Of a stretch of DNA of 64,000 nucleotides, positions 7,080 through 15,110 are shown in pieces (position 1 is the first letter of the stretch; the number at the start of each line of letters is the position of its first letter). Under the pieces are notes generated by a model. That model ran no database searches. It was given only the letters and a program-made list of their open reading frames with translations, and had not been told where the DNA came from. The stretch spans positions 70,424 through 134,423 of the forward strand of contig CAKPDP010000004.1 of the NCBI GenBank assembly GCA_934149105.1. The letters are read 5' to 3'. Made by a program: the position numbers and the translations under genes. The stretch comes from an uncultured Bacilli bacterium. Lineage in GTDB: Bacteria; Bacillota_I; Bacilli_A; RF39; UBA660.

Positions 7080-8316
7080 AGATCTATTTAAACTAGCTAA
7101 CTCTAAATTTCAAAGAGAGCCCCGAAATATCATTATAATTATTATTTCTACTCTTTGTATTTGTCTTTCTTTTCTCTCTCTTACCATCTACTTTAGTTAT
7201 AATAATTTAACTGATAACATGATAAATAAAAATATTAATTTTAGAGCCTTTGAAACTACTCTTATTACCAATAATTATGAAAAAGAAATAACATCCTTAA
7301 AACAAACTAAACATATTATTGAAGTCCTAGATAGCACGGACAATATCTTTACTATCAAAACTGATGCTTTTCTAGATCAAAACTATGATGGAACTATTAA
7401 TCTTCTTCCCATAACTGCTAATCTTACTGTTGAAGTAGGGAAGGGGAGTACTATAACTTCTGAAGATACTGGTAAAATGATTTGTCCACAAGACTTTTTC
7501 CCCGATAGTTCTATTGATACAACAGGCGTTGATAAAACCAGACTTCTATCTCAAGAGACAATCTTAAATCAAAATTTAACCTTTTACTATCAAAGTTATA
7601 ATTACACTCTTCCAACAAAAGCTCCTACCTCTACTGTTAAATATAAAGACTTTCAAATAGTAGGAGTATATAATAGTGCTAAAGTTATGAATACTAATAA
7701 TACTTGTTATGTCTCTCTAAAAGAACTTCAAGCTTTAGTTACTAGTTATCGTGGTAATTATACTGATGTTTATCCTGAATATTCTAAGTCTGTAATCATT
7801 TATCTTGATAGTTATAGTAATATGGATAAAGTTAAAAAATCTTTACAAGAATTAGGCTATACTAATTTAACTAACGTCCAAGAATTAGATACTAGTTATT
7901 CCTTAATGCTTAAATTTATTTGTATCTTTTTAACAGTCATATCTATAGCTACTTCTTTAATAGTAGAGTTATTATATTTAAAGAAAAAAAGTATTGATGA
8001 TATTCATTCTATGGGACTTTTACGCTCTATAGGTTACAGTAAACAAGATACTAAAAAAATCTATATCCTTCAAAATTACTATTTATTTATTATTGCTTAC
8101 TTTATAAGCACCCTTATCTTTTTAATTATTTATAAAATATTTTCTAATTCTTCTATCTCTTTCTTAGCTTTCTATAACACTACTCTTACTCTAAATCCTC
8201 TAATCTTTATCATATCTCTTCTAATCTATATTTTGATACCTGTCTTAATTTCTCATATCTTTGTTAATATAAATCTTCATAAAGAAATTTCTCTCATGTT
8301 AAAAATGGACAATTAA
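7069..8316 (+). CDS. FtsX-family ABC permease, long form
   Basis: 415 residues with helix 1 at about 20-43, a large external domain, and three C-terminal helices (about 281-303, 337-357, 376-398). The loop 'GLLRSIGYSKQDTKKIY' is the FtsX coupling segment. It is related in fold to the 381-residue paralogues but not a close copy, so the transporter may be a heterodimer of this protein with copy 1 or 3. The start overlaps the ATPase stop region by 11 bp. A terminator follows and closes the cassette. Confidence 0.88.
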   Translation: MKNKDLFKLANSKFQREPRNIIIIIISTLCICLSFLSLTIYFSYNNLTDNMINKNINFRAFETTLITNNYEKEITSLKQTKHIIEVLDSTDNIFTIKTDAFLDQNYDGTINLLPITANLTVEVGKGSTITSEDTGKMICPQDFFPDSSIDTTGVDKTRLLSQETILNQNLTFYYQSYNYTLPTKAPTSTVKYKDFQIVGVYNSAKVMNTNNTCYVSLKELQALVTSYRGNYTDVYPEYSKSVIIYLDSYSNMDKVKKSLQELGYTNLTNVQELDTSYSLMLKFICIFLTVISIATSLIVELLYLKKKSIDDIHSMGLLRSIGYSKQDTKKIYILQNYYLFIIAYFISTLIFLIIYKIFSNSSISFLAFYNTTLTLNPLIFIISLLIYILIPVLISHIFVNINLHKEISLMLKMDN

Positions 8317-8344
8317 AAAATACTACCGCAAGATAGTATTTTTT
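8315..8344. terminator. Bidirectional terminator between convergent genes
   Basis: AAAAAATACTA (8315-8325) and TAGTATTTTTT (8334-8344) form a stem with an A-tract on one side and a T-tract on the other, so it can stop the permease transcript (+) and the LemA transcript (-). Confidence 0.85.
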
Positions 8345-8345
8345 A

Positions 8346-8906
8346 CTATAACTTAAAGTCCTCAAAATCATCATCAGCCATATTCTTTCTATCAAAATAT
8401 AACTTCTCTTGATACTTATTCAAAAGAGCAATGATTCTATAAGGAAATTTATTTATTAATCTATTATATTCCGAAATATTCTTATTATAATAATTTATTT
8501 CAATATCTAACTTATCATTAACATCTTCTATATTCTTAATTAATTTCTCTATCTCTTCGTTATTAGCTATCTCTTCATTTTCATCTCTATAAGTAAGTAG
8601 CTCATTATAAGCCGTAACCAATTTTCTTAATAATTCAAAATTACCAATCTTTCTACTTCTTAATTTAACTATCTCTTCAAAAGAATCATTCTTAACTTCT
8701 TCATTTTTACTCTTAATTATCGATACACATCTATTTATAAAATCATACTTACTTCTAAGTGAAGTATCGATAGAAGCTTCTACCTCATTAATTCTAATAA
8801 TGTAATCTTGAAATCTATTATAACTACTAGCATATACTACAAAAATAACACAAATTAAAATAACCACAATAATTAATATAGCTATTAAAATATCCACCTT
8901 AATCAC
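8346..8906 (-). CDS. LemA family protein
   Basis: 186 residues with one N-terminal transmembrane helix (about 5-26) followed by a long helical domain. The pattern 'YNRFQDYIIRINEVEASID', 'YDFINRCVSIIKS' and the C-terminal 'YYNKNISEYNRLINKFP' matches the LemA family (PF04011), whose members are membrane-anchored helical-bundle proteins of uncertain function. GGAAGTG precedes the ATG, and a good promoter lies at 8918-8946. It is transcribed alone, back to back with the spore gene gerQ upstream in the same orientation. Confidence 0.85.
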   Translation of the reverse strand: MIKVDILIAILIIVVILICVIFVVYASSYNRFQDYIIRINEVEASIDTSLRSKYDFINRCVSIIKSKNEEVKNDSFEEIVKLRSRKIGNFELLRKLVTAYNELLTYRDENEEIANNEEIEKLIKNIEDVNDKLDIEINYYNKNISEYNRLINKFPYRIIALLNKYQEKLYFDRKNMADDDFEDFKL

Positions 8907-8917
8907 TTCCTATTATG

Positions 8918-8946
8918 ATTATAACAAAGATAGATAAGTTTGTAAA
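8918..8946 (-). promoter_or_regulatory. Sigma-A type promoter for the LemA-like gene
   Basis: Read on the minus strand: TTTACA, 17-nt spacer, TATAAT with an extended TGT in front. It ends 12 bp before the start codon at 8906. Confidence 0.7.
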
Positions 8947-8958
8947 TACTGGCGTTTT

Positions 8959-9348
8959 CTAATTCTGTAAGTAAAATTCTTTATTATAATTAACTGATTC
9001 TTCGAAAGTAACAAAATCTAGATATATCATTAATACTAAGTACCATTCTCCCGTTGTTGGGTTAGAAATTATAATATGATCACGGCCTGCTTGTTCAATA
9101 ATTCCTTCAAAAACTCGGTCTTGCCATTTTATTGAGCCTGGTACCGTTACATGAAATTTAGCTTTCTTACCTCGATTTAATCTCAAGATATTCTCTACAT
9201 AAGATTGCTCAGCAGGAATATTATTAGAGTTACTATAATTAGTTTGCGTCTGTTCGTAACTAGGAACTGACTGTTGATTAGGAACAGTATTATTATTAAG
9301 ACCTATTCCGGGAAAACTCGTACTAGGAAAGTAATTATTTCCATTCAT
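8959..9348 (-). CDS. gerQ: Spore coat/germination protein GerQ
   Basis: A Gln/Asn/Pro-rich N-terminal half is followed by the conserved GerQ (YwdL) domain: 'EQSYVENILRLNRGKKA', 'VFEGIIEQAGRDHIIIS', 'YLVLMIYLDFVTFEE'. In Bacillus GerQ is a coat-associated protein cross-linked by transglutaminase and needed for CwlJ action in germination. I place the start at the ATG at 9348, because the in-frame GTG at 9366 lies on top of the GAAAGGA ribosome binding site that serves this ATG. The protein is then 130 residues, close to the usual length. With sspI and a yjcZ-like gene in the same window it indicates a spore-forming or formerly spore-forming lineage. Confidence 0.9.
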   Translation of the reverse strand: MNGNNYFPSTSFPGIGLNNNTVPNQQSVPSYEQTQTNYSNSNNIPAEQSYVENILRLNRGKKAKFHVTVPGSIKWQDRVFEGIIEQAGRDHIIISNPTTGEWYLVLMIYLDFVTFEESVNYNKEFYLQN

Positions 9349-9405
9349 TTTATCAAATCCTTTCACTTCTAATCATATTATAAAAGTCAATTATTATGAA
9401 AAAAG

Positions 9406-9434
9406 TTTACATTAAAATCATTATTTGCTATAAT
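9406..9434 (+). promoter_or_regulatory. Promoter for fmt
   Basis: TTTACA (9406-9411), 17-nt spacer, TATAAT (9429-9434). It lies inside the longest possible fmt frame (which opens at ATG 9396), so that long N-terminus cannot be translated from this promoter. Confidence 0.75.
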
Positions 9435-9452
9435 AAATTTGAGATGATGAGA

Positions 9453-10394
9453 ATGCAAAAAGATTTAAAAATTATATTTATGGGAACTCCTAAATTTGCC
9501 GTTCCTATCCTAGAAGAATTAATAAAAGATTATCATGTTGTCCTAGTTGTTTGTCAACCTGATCGGGAAAAAGATAAAAAAGGAAATCTTCTTTACCCAC
9601 CTGTCAAAGAATTAGCCCTTCAGAATAATATTCCTGTTTTTCAGCCTTTAAAAGTTTACACCGATTATCAAGAAATTCTAAACTATCAGCCTGATTTAAT
9701 TGTTACTTGTGCCTACGGCCAAATAATTCCCAATGAAATCCTTAACTGCCCTAAATATGGTTGTATCAACGTTCATGGTTCCTTGCTTCCTAAATTACGT
9801 GGCGGAGCACCTATTCATTGGGCCATCATTAATGGCAATAAAGAAACAGGCATTACTATTATGGACATGACTTCTAAAATGGATGCTGGTGATATTATAA
9901 GTTCTAGAAGTATTCCTATTGCCGATGATGATTACTTAGATCTAGTCTATGAAAAATTATCTTATCTAGGAAGAGATCTTCTAAAAGAAACCCTTCCTAG
10001 CATTTTAAATCAAACTGCTACTAGAACCAAACAAGATGAAAGTAAAGTTACTTTTGGTATGAATATCAAAAAAGGAGAAGAACGAATAAACTTTAATAAT
10101 AGTGCCACCAATATTCGCAATTTAATTCGTGGTCTAAATTCTCACCCTGGAGCTTATTGCCTTTTAGATGGCAAACGTCTAAAAATATATACAGCCAGTA
10201 TCCTAGACCAAAAATCTTCTCTTCCTCCGGGAACTATCACTGGTCTTACTAAAGATGGTATCCTAGTAAGTACCCAAGATAATATTTTAAAAATTCAAGA
10301 AATAAAATTAGAAGGCAAAAAAAGATGCCTTGTCAGTGATTTCTTAAATGGAAATCAACATAAAGAAAGTTTAATAGGTAAGGTGTTAGAATGA
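9453..10394 (+). CDS. fmt: Methionyl-tRNA formyltransferase
   Basis: Transfers a formyl group from 10-formyl-THF to Met-tRNAi. The N-terminal motif IIFMGTP and the core INVHGSLLPKLRGGAP are intact. Starting at ATG 9453 the catalytic residues number N106, H108 and D144, the same numbers as in the E. coli enzyme, which supports this start over 9396; a promoter also lies between the two. ATGs at 9444 and 9447 remain possible. With 313 residues the length is normal, and the C-terminal tRNA-binding domain is present. The stop TGA overlaps the start of the next gene (ATGA). In many Bacillota fmt sits next to def; here def is 50 kb away. Confidence 0.96.
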   Translation: MQKDLKIIFMGTPKFAVPILEELIKDYHVVLVVCQPDREKDKKGNLLYPPVKELALQNNIPVFQPLKVYTDYQEILNYQPDLIVTCAYGQIIPNEILNCPKYGCINVHGSLLPKLRGGAPIHWAIINGNKETGITIMDMTSKMDAGDIISSRSIPIADDDYLDLVYEKLSYLGRDLLKETLPSILNQTATRTKQDESKVTFGMNIKKGEERINFNNSATNIRNLIRGLNSHPGAYCLLDGKRLKIYTASILDQKSSLPPGTITGLTKDGILVSTQDNILKIQEIKLEGKKRCLVSDFLNGNQHKESLIGKVLE

Positions 10395-11293
10395 GCTTAA
10401 GAGATTATGAAATTCAAGAAGAAATAAGAAAGAAAAGTCATCAGAAAAATAAAGACCAAGAGCCAGAACAAGAAGACGAGTTAAAAGACGAACCTGACAA
10501 GGCCACTAATCCTGAAGATCAAAGCCCCGAATCCAATTTCAATCTTGAACCTGAAAAGAAAAATCTTTATCAAAAATTCAAAACTGAAAAAAAATTTCGC
10601 GCTAAAGCTGAATTGATCTTCTATGGAGCTATCTTATTAATAATCATCTTAGGAGCTCAATTATCTTCTCTTTTTGGTACCAATAATTACACTCCTAGTT
10701 CTAATACTACTACCAATCAAACAGAAAATGAGCCCTCTAACTCTTTGGCCAATTCTACTACTCAGACCGATCTTTATAAAGAACTAAATGATTATTATAA
10801 TGCTAATATTAAAGTAATAGCCCTTAAAGACGGTACTACTAGTACTAGAGAATATACTCTTACTAAAGAAAAAACCGATCCTGTAAGTACTCCAACCTTA
10901 AAGAAAATAAATTCTGATACTACTGAAACTACCTATACTATCAGTGATACTGAAGAATTCTATACTACTACTGAACCTATAACTCAGATCCCTGAAACTG
11001 ATATCTTTGATCTCGTTTCTTATAAATATTTAAACTTAACTAATCTCAAAAAATATATTGCTAAGGGTACTACTGATTACGTAACTAATTATAGTAATGG
11101 AACTGAATTAACCTCTTATAAAATACCAATCAAAACCATTATCTTAGATAATACTACCGATGATTATATTACTATCAATGTAACTACTACTACTGATACT
11201 GTAACTTTTAAAATAGATTACACTAATCTCTTAAAAAATTCTACTATTGATAGTTGTAACGTTGAAATAACTTATACCAATATTACCGCTTAA
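10391..11293 (+). CDS. Thr-rich single-pass membrane protein of unknown function
   Basis: 300 residues: a highly charged Glu/Lys/Gln/Asp cytoplasmic region (1-70), one transmembrane helix (about 73-95), then an external part of about 205 residues rich in Thr, Ser, Asn and Asp with beta-strand alternation. No Cys pair or catalytic motif is apparent. The start overlaps the fmt stop as ATGA, so it is translationally coupled to fmt. I do not recognise the family. A clear terminator follows. Confidence 0.75.
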   Translation: MSLRDYEIQEEIRKKSHQKNKDQEPEQEDELKDEPDKATNPEDQSPESNFNLEPEKKNLYQKFKTEKKFRAKAELIFYGAILLIIILGAQLSSLFGTNNYTPSSNTTTNQTENEPSNSLANSTTQTDLYKELNDYYNANIKVIALKDGTTSTREYTLTKEKTDPVSTPTLKKINSDTTETTYTISDTEEFYTTTEPITQIPETDIFDLVSYKYLNLTNLKKYIAKGTTDYVTNYSNGTELTSYKIPIKTIILDNTTDDYITINVTTTTDTVTFKIDYTNLLKNSTIDSCNVEITYTNITA

Positions 11294-11328
11294 AAAGTTA
11301 TAATCTTTCTATAACTTTTTTCTTTTTT
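11292..11328 (+). terminator. Rho-independent terminator
   Basis: AAAAAGTTATA (11292-11302) pairs with TATAACTTTTT (11310-11320) and runs into a C-interrupted T-tract. It ends the fmt transcript. Confidence 0.88.
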
Positions 11329-11329
11329 A

Positions 11330-11590
11330 TCATTGCTTTTTAATTTAGTAAATTTTTTCACTTAAAAAAAGCCTAGAAATTCTCTGAAAACTGTTGTAAG
11401 CATTTGTTTAAGATGATGTACTGATTTTCGATGAGTAAAGATAGTAATATGGAAATACTTAAAGGACATGCCTATAGGCTTGAAAATCTATAACAAATAA
11501 TTTCACTAAATAAAAATATTGGGTTTGTCAGTAGTAGTGCTCAGTATGAAATCTGTATTCAGATAAGTCTGTAAAGTTTTAGTCAATGTA
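11330..11590. other. Unassigned intergenic stretch before the rhamnose operon
   Basis: About 260 bp with no plausible gene on either strand; the longest plus-strand frame with an ATG (11431) is 20 codons. It is less AT-extreme than other gaps here and contains a short palindrome GCCTATAGGC near 11470. It may be a decayed gene or mobile-element scar at the edge of the polysaccharide locus. Confidence 0.4.
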
Positions 11591-11591
11591 A

Positions 11592-11620
11592 TTGCCAATC
11601 CATAATACTTATGTTACAAT
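11592..11620 (+). promoter_or_regulatory. Promoter for the rmlADBC operon
   Basis: TTGCCA (11592-11597), 17-nt spacer, TACAAT (11615-11620) with extended TGT in front; 30 bp before the rmlA start. Confidence 0.75.
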
Positions 11621-11650
11621 TATTCTAGACTATTAATTAGGAGGTAAAAT

Positions 11651-12547
11651 ATGAAAGGAATAATTCTAGCCGGAGGATCAGGAACCCGATTATATCCTAT
11701 AACTGAAGGAATAAGTAAACAATTAGTACCAGTCTACGACAAGCCAATGATTTACTATCCGTTATCAGTTCTAATGGAAGCAGGTATTAAAGATATCCTA
11801 GTTATAACTACGGCTTCAGATCAAGCTGGATTTAAAAAATTATTACAAACTGGTGAAAAATTCGGCGTTAATATTACATATACTATTCAACCTAGTCCTG
11901 ATGGACTAGCTCAAGCCTTTATCTTAGGCAAAGATTTTATTGGCGATGACGCCTGTGCTATGGTCTTAGGAGATAATATTTTTTATGGCCACGGTCTAAA
12001 AAAATTATTAAAAGAAGCTACTAATAATGCCCAAAATGGTCTAGCTACTATTTTTGGCTATCAAGTAAAAGATCCTGAACGTTTTGGTATCATGGAAATT
12101 GAAGAAACTGGAACTGAAACTCGTGTTTTAAGTGTAGAAGAAAAACCGCTAAATCCTAAAAGTGATTATGCTATAACTGGTCTTTACTTTTATCCTAAAG
12201 GCGTTAGCCAATTAGCTAAAAAAGTAAAACCATCAGCTCGTGGAGAATTAGAAATAACTTCTTTAAACGATATGTATCTTCAACAAAATAAATTAAGAGC
12301 CTGCTTATTAGGAGATGGTTATACTTGGTTCGATACTGGAACTTTTGACAGCCTTTTAGATGCTTCTAACATGGTTAGAACTATCGAAAATAACCGTGAT
12401 AATGTTATTTGTTGTCCAGAATATATTGCTTACAAAAATAAATGGATCACTAAAGAAAGATTACAAGAAACTGCTAATCTTTTAAAGAAAAATAGTTACG
12501 GTAAGTATCTAAATAAGATAGCTTCCAAAGAGAAAGGAAAAGAATAA
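11651..12547 (+). CDS. rmlA: Glucose-1-phosphate thymidylyltransferase
   Basis: Makes dTDP-glucose from dTTP and glucose-1-phosphate, the first step of dTDP-L-rhamnose synthesis. The nucleotidyltransferase motif GGSGTRLYP is at residues 8-16, and KQLVPVYDKPMIYYPLS, LGDNIFYG and GEKPxxP-like 'VEEKPLNPKS' follow in order. 298 residues is normal. AGGAGG lies just before the ATG. It leads a four-gene rml operon with 1-bp and overlapping junctions. Confidence 0.97.
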   Translation: MKGIILAGGSGTRLYPITEGISKQLVPVYDKPMIYYPLSVLMEAGIKDILVITTASDQAGFKKLLQTGEKFGVNITYTIQPSPDGLAQAFILGKDFIGDDACAMVLGDNIFYGHGLKKLLKEATNNAQNGLATIFGYQVKDPERFGIMEIEETGTETRVLSVEEKPLNPKSDYAITGLYFYPKGVSQLAKKVKPSARGELEITSLNDMYLQQNKLRACLLGDGYTWFDTGTFDSLLDASNMVRTIENNRDNVICCPEYIAYKNKWITKERLQETANLLKKNSYGKYLNKIASKEKGKE

Positions 12548-12548
12548 T

Positions 12549-13418
12549 ATGAAAGCATTAATAACTGGAATAACAGGCCAATTAGGCTATGACATTAAAA
12601 GAACTCTAGAAGAGTTAGGCTATACTGATATAGTTGCACCTACCTATCTTGAAATGGATATTACTAACGAAGACCAAGTTGCTTCTTATATCCTAAATAA
12701 TAAACCAGATATTATCTATCATTGTGCTGCTTATACCGCTGTTGATAAAGCCGAAGAAGAACAAGAAAAATGCTATAACATCAATGTTCTGGGAACTAGA
12801 TATATTGCTAAGTATGCAAATAGAGTAGGGGCCAAATTAATCTACATTAGTACTGACTATGTTTTTCATGGCGACAAAGATGGACTTTATGAACCAACTG
12901 ATCCCATAAATCCTGTTAATTATTATGGTAAAACCAAATATTTAGGTGAACAAGAAGTGATAACTAATACTTCTAATTATATAATAACCAGAATTTCTTG
13001 GGTTTTTGGTCTTAATGGCAACAATTTTATTAAAACTATGTTACGCCTAGCTACTACTCATTCAGAATTAAATGTTGTCTCTGATCAAATTGGTAGTCCT
13101 ACTTATACCAAAGACTTATCTAAATTATTAATTAAAATGTCTTTATCAGATAAAACAGGTATCTATCATGTAACTAATGAAGGATATTGCAGCTGGGCTG
13201 AATTTGCCGAATATATCTTTAAAGAAGCTAATTTAAATGTCAAAGTAAATCCTATTTTAACTAAAGATTATAAAACCACAGCTACTCGTCCCTTGAATTC
13301 TAAAATGGATAAAGCCAAACTCTTAGAAGATGGTTTTTATAAATTACCAACTTGGCAAGATGCCACTAAAAGATATTTAGAAGAACTAAACAAAGAAAAG
13401 GAAGTTGAAAATAAATGA
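12549..13418 (+). CDS. rmlD: dTDP-4-dehydrorhamnose reductase
   Basis: SDR-fold enzyme for the last step to dTDP-L-rhamnose. The NAD(P)-binding GITGQLG is at residues 7-13, 'CAAYTAVDKAE' and 'STDYVFHG' follow, and the catalytic YxxxK is YYGKTK. 289 residues is normal. It starts 1 bp after rmlA and its stop overlaps the rmlB start (ATGA), so the order here is A-D-B-C. Confidence 0.96.
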   Translation: MKALITGITGQLGYDIKRTLEELGYTDIVAPTYLEMDITNEDQVASYILNNKPDIIYHCAAYTAVDKAEEEQEKCYNINVLGTRYIAKYANRVGAKLIYISTDYVFHGDKDGLYEPTDPINPVNYYGKTKYLGEQEVITNTSNYIITRISWVFGLNGNNFIKTMLRLATTHSELNVVSDQIGSPTYTKDLSKLLIKMSLSDKTGIYHVTNEGYCSWAEFAEYIFKEANLNVKVNPILTKDYKTTATRPLNSKMDKAKLLEDGFYKLPTWQDATKRYLEELNKEKEVENK

Positions 13419-14422
13419 AAATATTAGTAACCGGAGGAGCCGGATTTATAGGAAGTAATTTTATGCATTATGAGGTCAAAAAATATCCTGACGATAATTT
13501 TGTTTGCCTTGATGCCTTAACATATGCTGGAAACTATAACAGTATCAAAGATCTAGAATCTTACCCTAACTACAAATTTGTTCATGGTGATATAACTTCT
13601 AGAGACTTTATTTATAACTTATTTGAACAAGAAAAATTTGATATCGTTATCAATTTTGCTGCTGAAAGCCATGTCGATAACAGTATTAAAAATCCTGAGA
13701 TTTTCTTACAAACCAACATTATTGGTACTAGTGTTTTACTAGATGCTTGTAGAAAATATGGCATCAAAAGATATCATCAAATCTCAACTGATGAAGTATA
13801 TGGAGACTTACCATTAGATAGACCTGATCTTCTTTTCACTGAAGAAACACCCCTTCATACTTCTAGTCCATATTCTACTTCTAAGGCTAGTGCTGATCTC
13901 TTAGTAATGGCTTATCACAGAACTTATGGCCTTCCTGTGACTATTTCTAGATGTTCTAATAATTACGGACCTTACCAATTCCCAGAGAAACTAATTCCTG
14001 TCGTTATCAGTAAGGCTTTAAAGAATGAAAGTATACCTGTCTATGGCCAAGGTACCAATGTTAGAGACTGGATCCATGTTATTGATCATAATATTGGTGT
14101 TGATTTAATCGTTAGAAAGGGTCGTGATGGAGAAGTCTATAACTTAGGTGGACATTCTGAACGAACTAATATCGAAGTAGTTAAAACAATTCTTAAACAA
14201 TTAGGAAAACCAGAAAGTCTTATAACCTTTGTTGAAGATAGAAAAGGTCATGATTTAAGATACGCCATTAATTCTACTAAAGCTGAACAAGAATTAGGTT
14301 GGGATCGTACTTATACTTTTGAACAAGGTATTAAAGAAACTGTCGATTGGTATTTAAATAACACTGATTGGATCGAGAATATCCTTTCTGGTGAATATAA
14401 GAATGCTTACAAAGGAAAGTAG
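13415..14422 (+). CDS. rmlB: dTDP-glucose 4,6-dehydratase
   Basis: SDR-fold dehydratase for the second step. GGAGFIGSN (7-15) binds NAD; 'STDEVYGDL' carries the catalytic Asp-Glu pair, and YSTSKAS is the YxxxK motif; 'SRCSNNYGPYQ' is family-specific. 335 residues is typical. Its start overlaps rmlD by 4 bp. Confidence 0.97.
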   Translation: MKILVTGGAGFIGSNFMHYEVKKYPDDNFVCLDALTYAGNYNSIKDLESYPNYKFVHGDITSRDFIYNLFEQEKFDIVINFAAESHVDNSIKNPEIFLQTNIIGTSVLLDACRKYGIKRYHQISTDEVYGDLPLDRPDLLFTEETPLHTSSPYSTSKASADLLVMAYHRTYGLPVTISRCSNNYGPYQFPEKLIPVVISKALKNESIPVYGQGTNVRDWIHVIDHNIGVDLIVRKGRDGEVYNLGGHSERTNIEVVKTILKQLGKPESLITFVEDRKGHDLRYAINSTKAEQELGWDRTYTFEQGIKETVDWYLNNTDWIENILSGEYKNAYKGK

Positions 14423-14432
14423 GGGAGAGTAT

Positions 14433-15008
14433 ATGATAAAAAAAATAGCAACTAACTTACAAGATTGTTATATCTTAGAGCCTGATCGTTTTGGTGATGA
14501 ACGTGGTTATTTTAGCCCTTTCTTCATCGCTAACGATTTACAAAAACTAGAAATTAATTTTGAAAAGGTTGTTCAAGCAAACCGTAGTAAAAGTTCTAAA
14601 GGTGTTGTCAGAGGCCTACACTTTCAAAAGAACCCTAAATGCCAAGCTAAAATAGTGGAAGTAATTCAAGGAAAAGCCATCGACGTCGTAGTAGATATTC
14701 GTAAATGTTCACCTACATACGGTAAAAGCACTAGTGTTCTCTTAACTCCTGATAATAATCGTCAACTATTTGTCCCTAGAGGTTTCGCTCATGGCTTTAT
14801 CAGTTTAGAAGATAATACTATCTTTCAATATTTGATAGATAATGATTATGCCCCTGAAGAAGAGGGTGGTATCCTTTGGAATGATCCTGATCTAGGAATT
14901 GATTGGGAAGGAATGTTTAAAGAATATAACATTCAAACTCCACTCTTATCAGAAAAAGATCTAAATAGAAAACCACTCAAAGAAAGTCCTACTTACTTTG
15001 AATATTAA
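14433..15008 (+). CDS. rmlC: dTDP-4-dehydrorhamnose 3,5-epimerase
   Basis: Cupin-fold epimerase for the third step. 'RGLHFQ' carries the catalytic His and 'VVVDIRKCSPTYGK' the Asp and Lys; 'FVPRGFAHGF' is also conserved. The frame is open from 14391, but the ATG at 14433 has AGGGGAG at 14421-14427 and gives 191 residues, the usual length, and no overlap with rmlB. It closes the rml operon, ahead of a strong terminator. Confidence 0.95.
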   Translation: MIKKIATNLQDCYILEPDRFGDERGYFSPFFIANDLQKLEINFEKVVQANRSKSSKGVVRGLHFQKNPKCQAKIVEVIQGKAIDVVVDIRKCSPTYGKSTSVLLTPDNNRQLFVPRGFAHGFISLEDNTIFQYLIDNDYAPEEEGGILWNDPDLGIDWEGMFKEYNIQTPLLSEKDLNRKPLKESPTYFEY

Positions 15009-15009
15009 T

Positions 15010-15047
15010 AGCAAAAATTGCTCCTCAAATTAGGTGCAATTTTTGCT
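15010..15047 (+). terminator. Terminator after rmlC
   Basis: AGCAAAAATTGC(t)CCT (15010-15025) pairs with AGG(t)GCAATTTTTGCT (15032-15047), a 15-bp stem with one mismatch and a 6-nt loop. It is a stable hairpin right after the rmlC stop, although the T-run is inside the stem arm. Confidence 0.75.
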
Positions 15048-15110
15048 AACCATTTATTTCCTCTCCCTCCTTAATATTTAATTCTTGCAAAATATTAAAG
15101 GAGGAATTAA

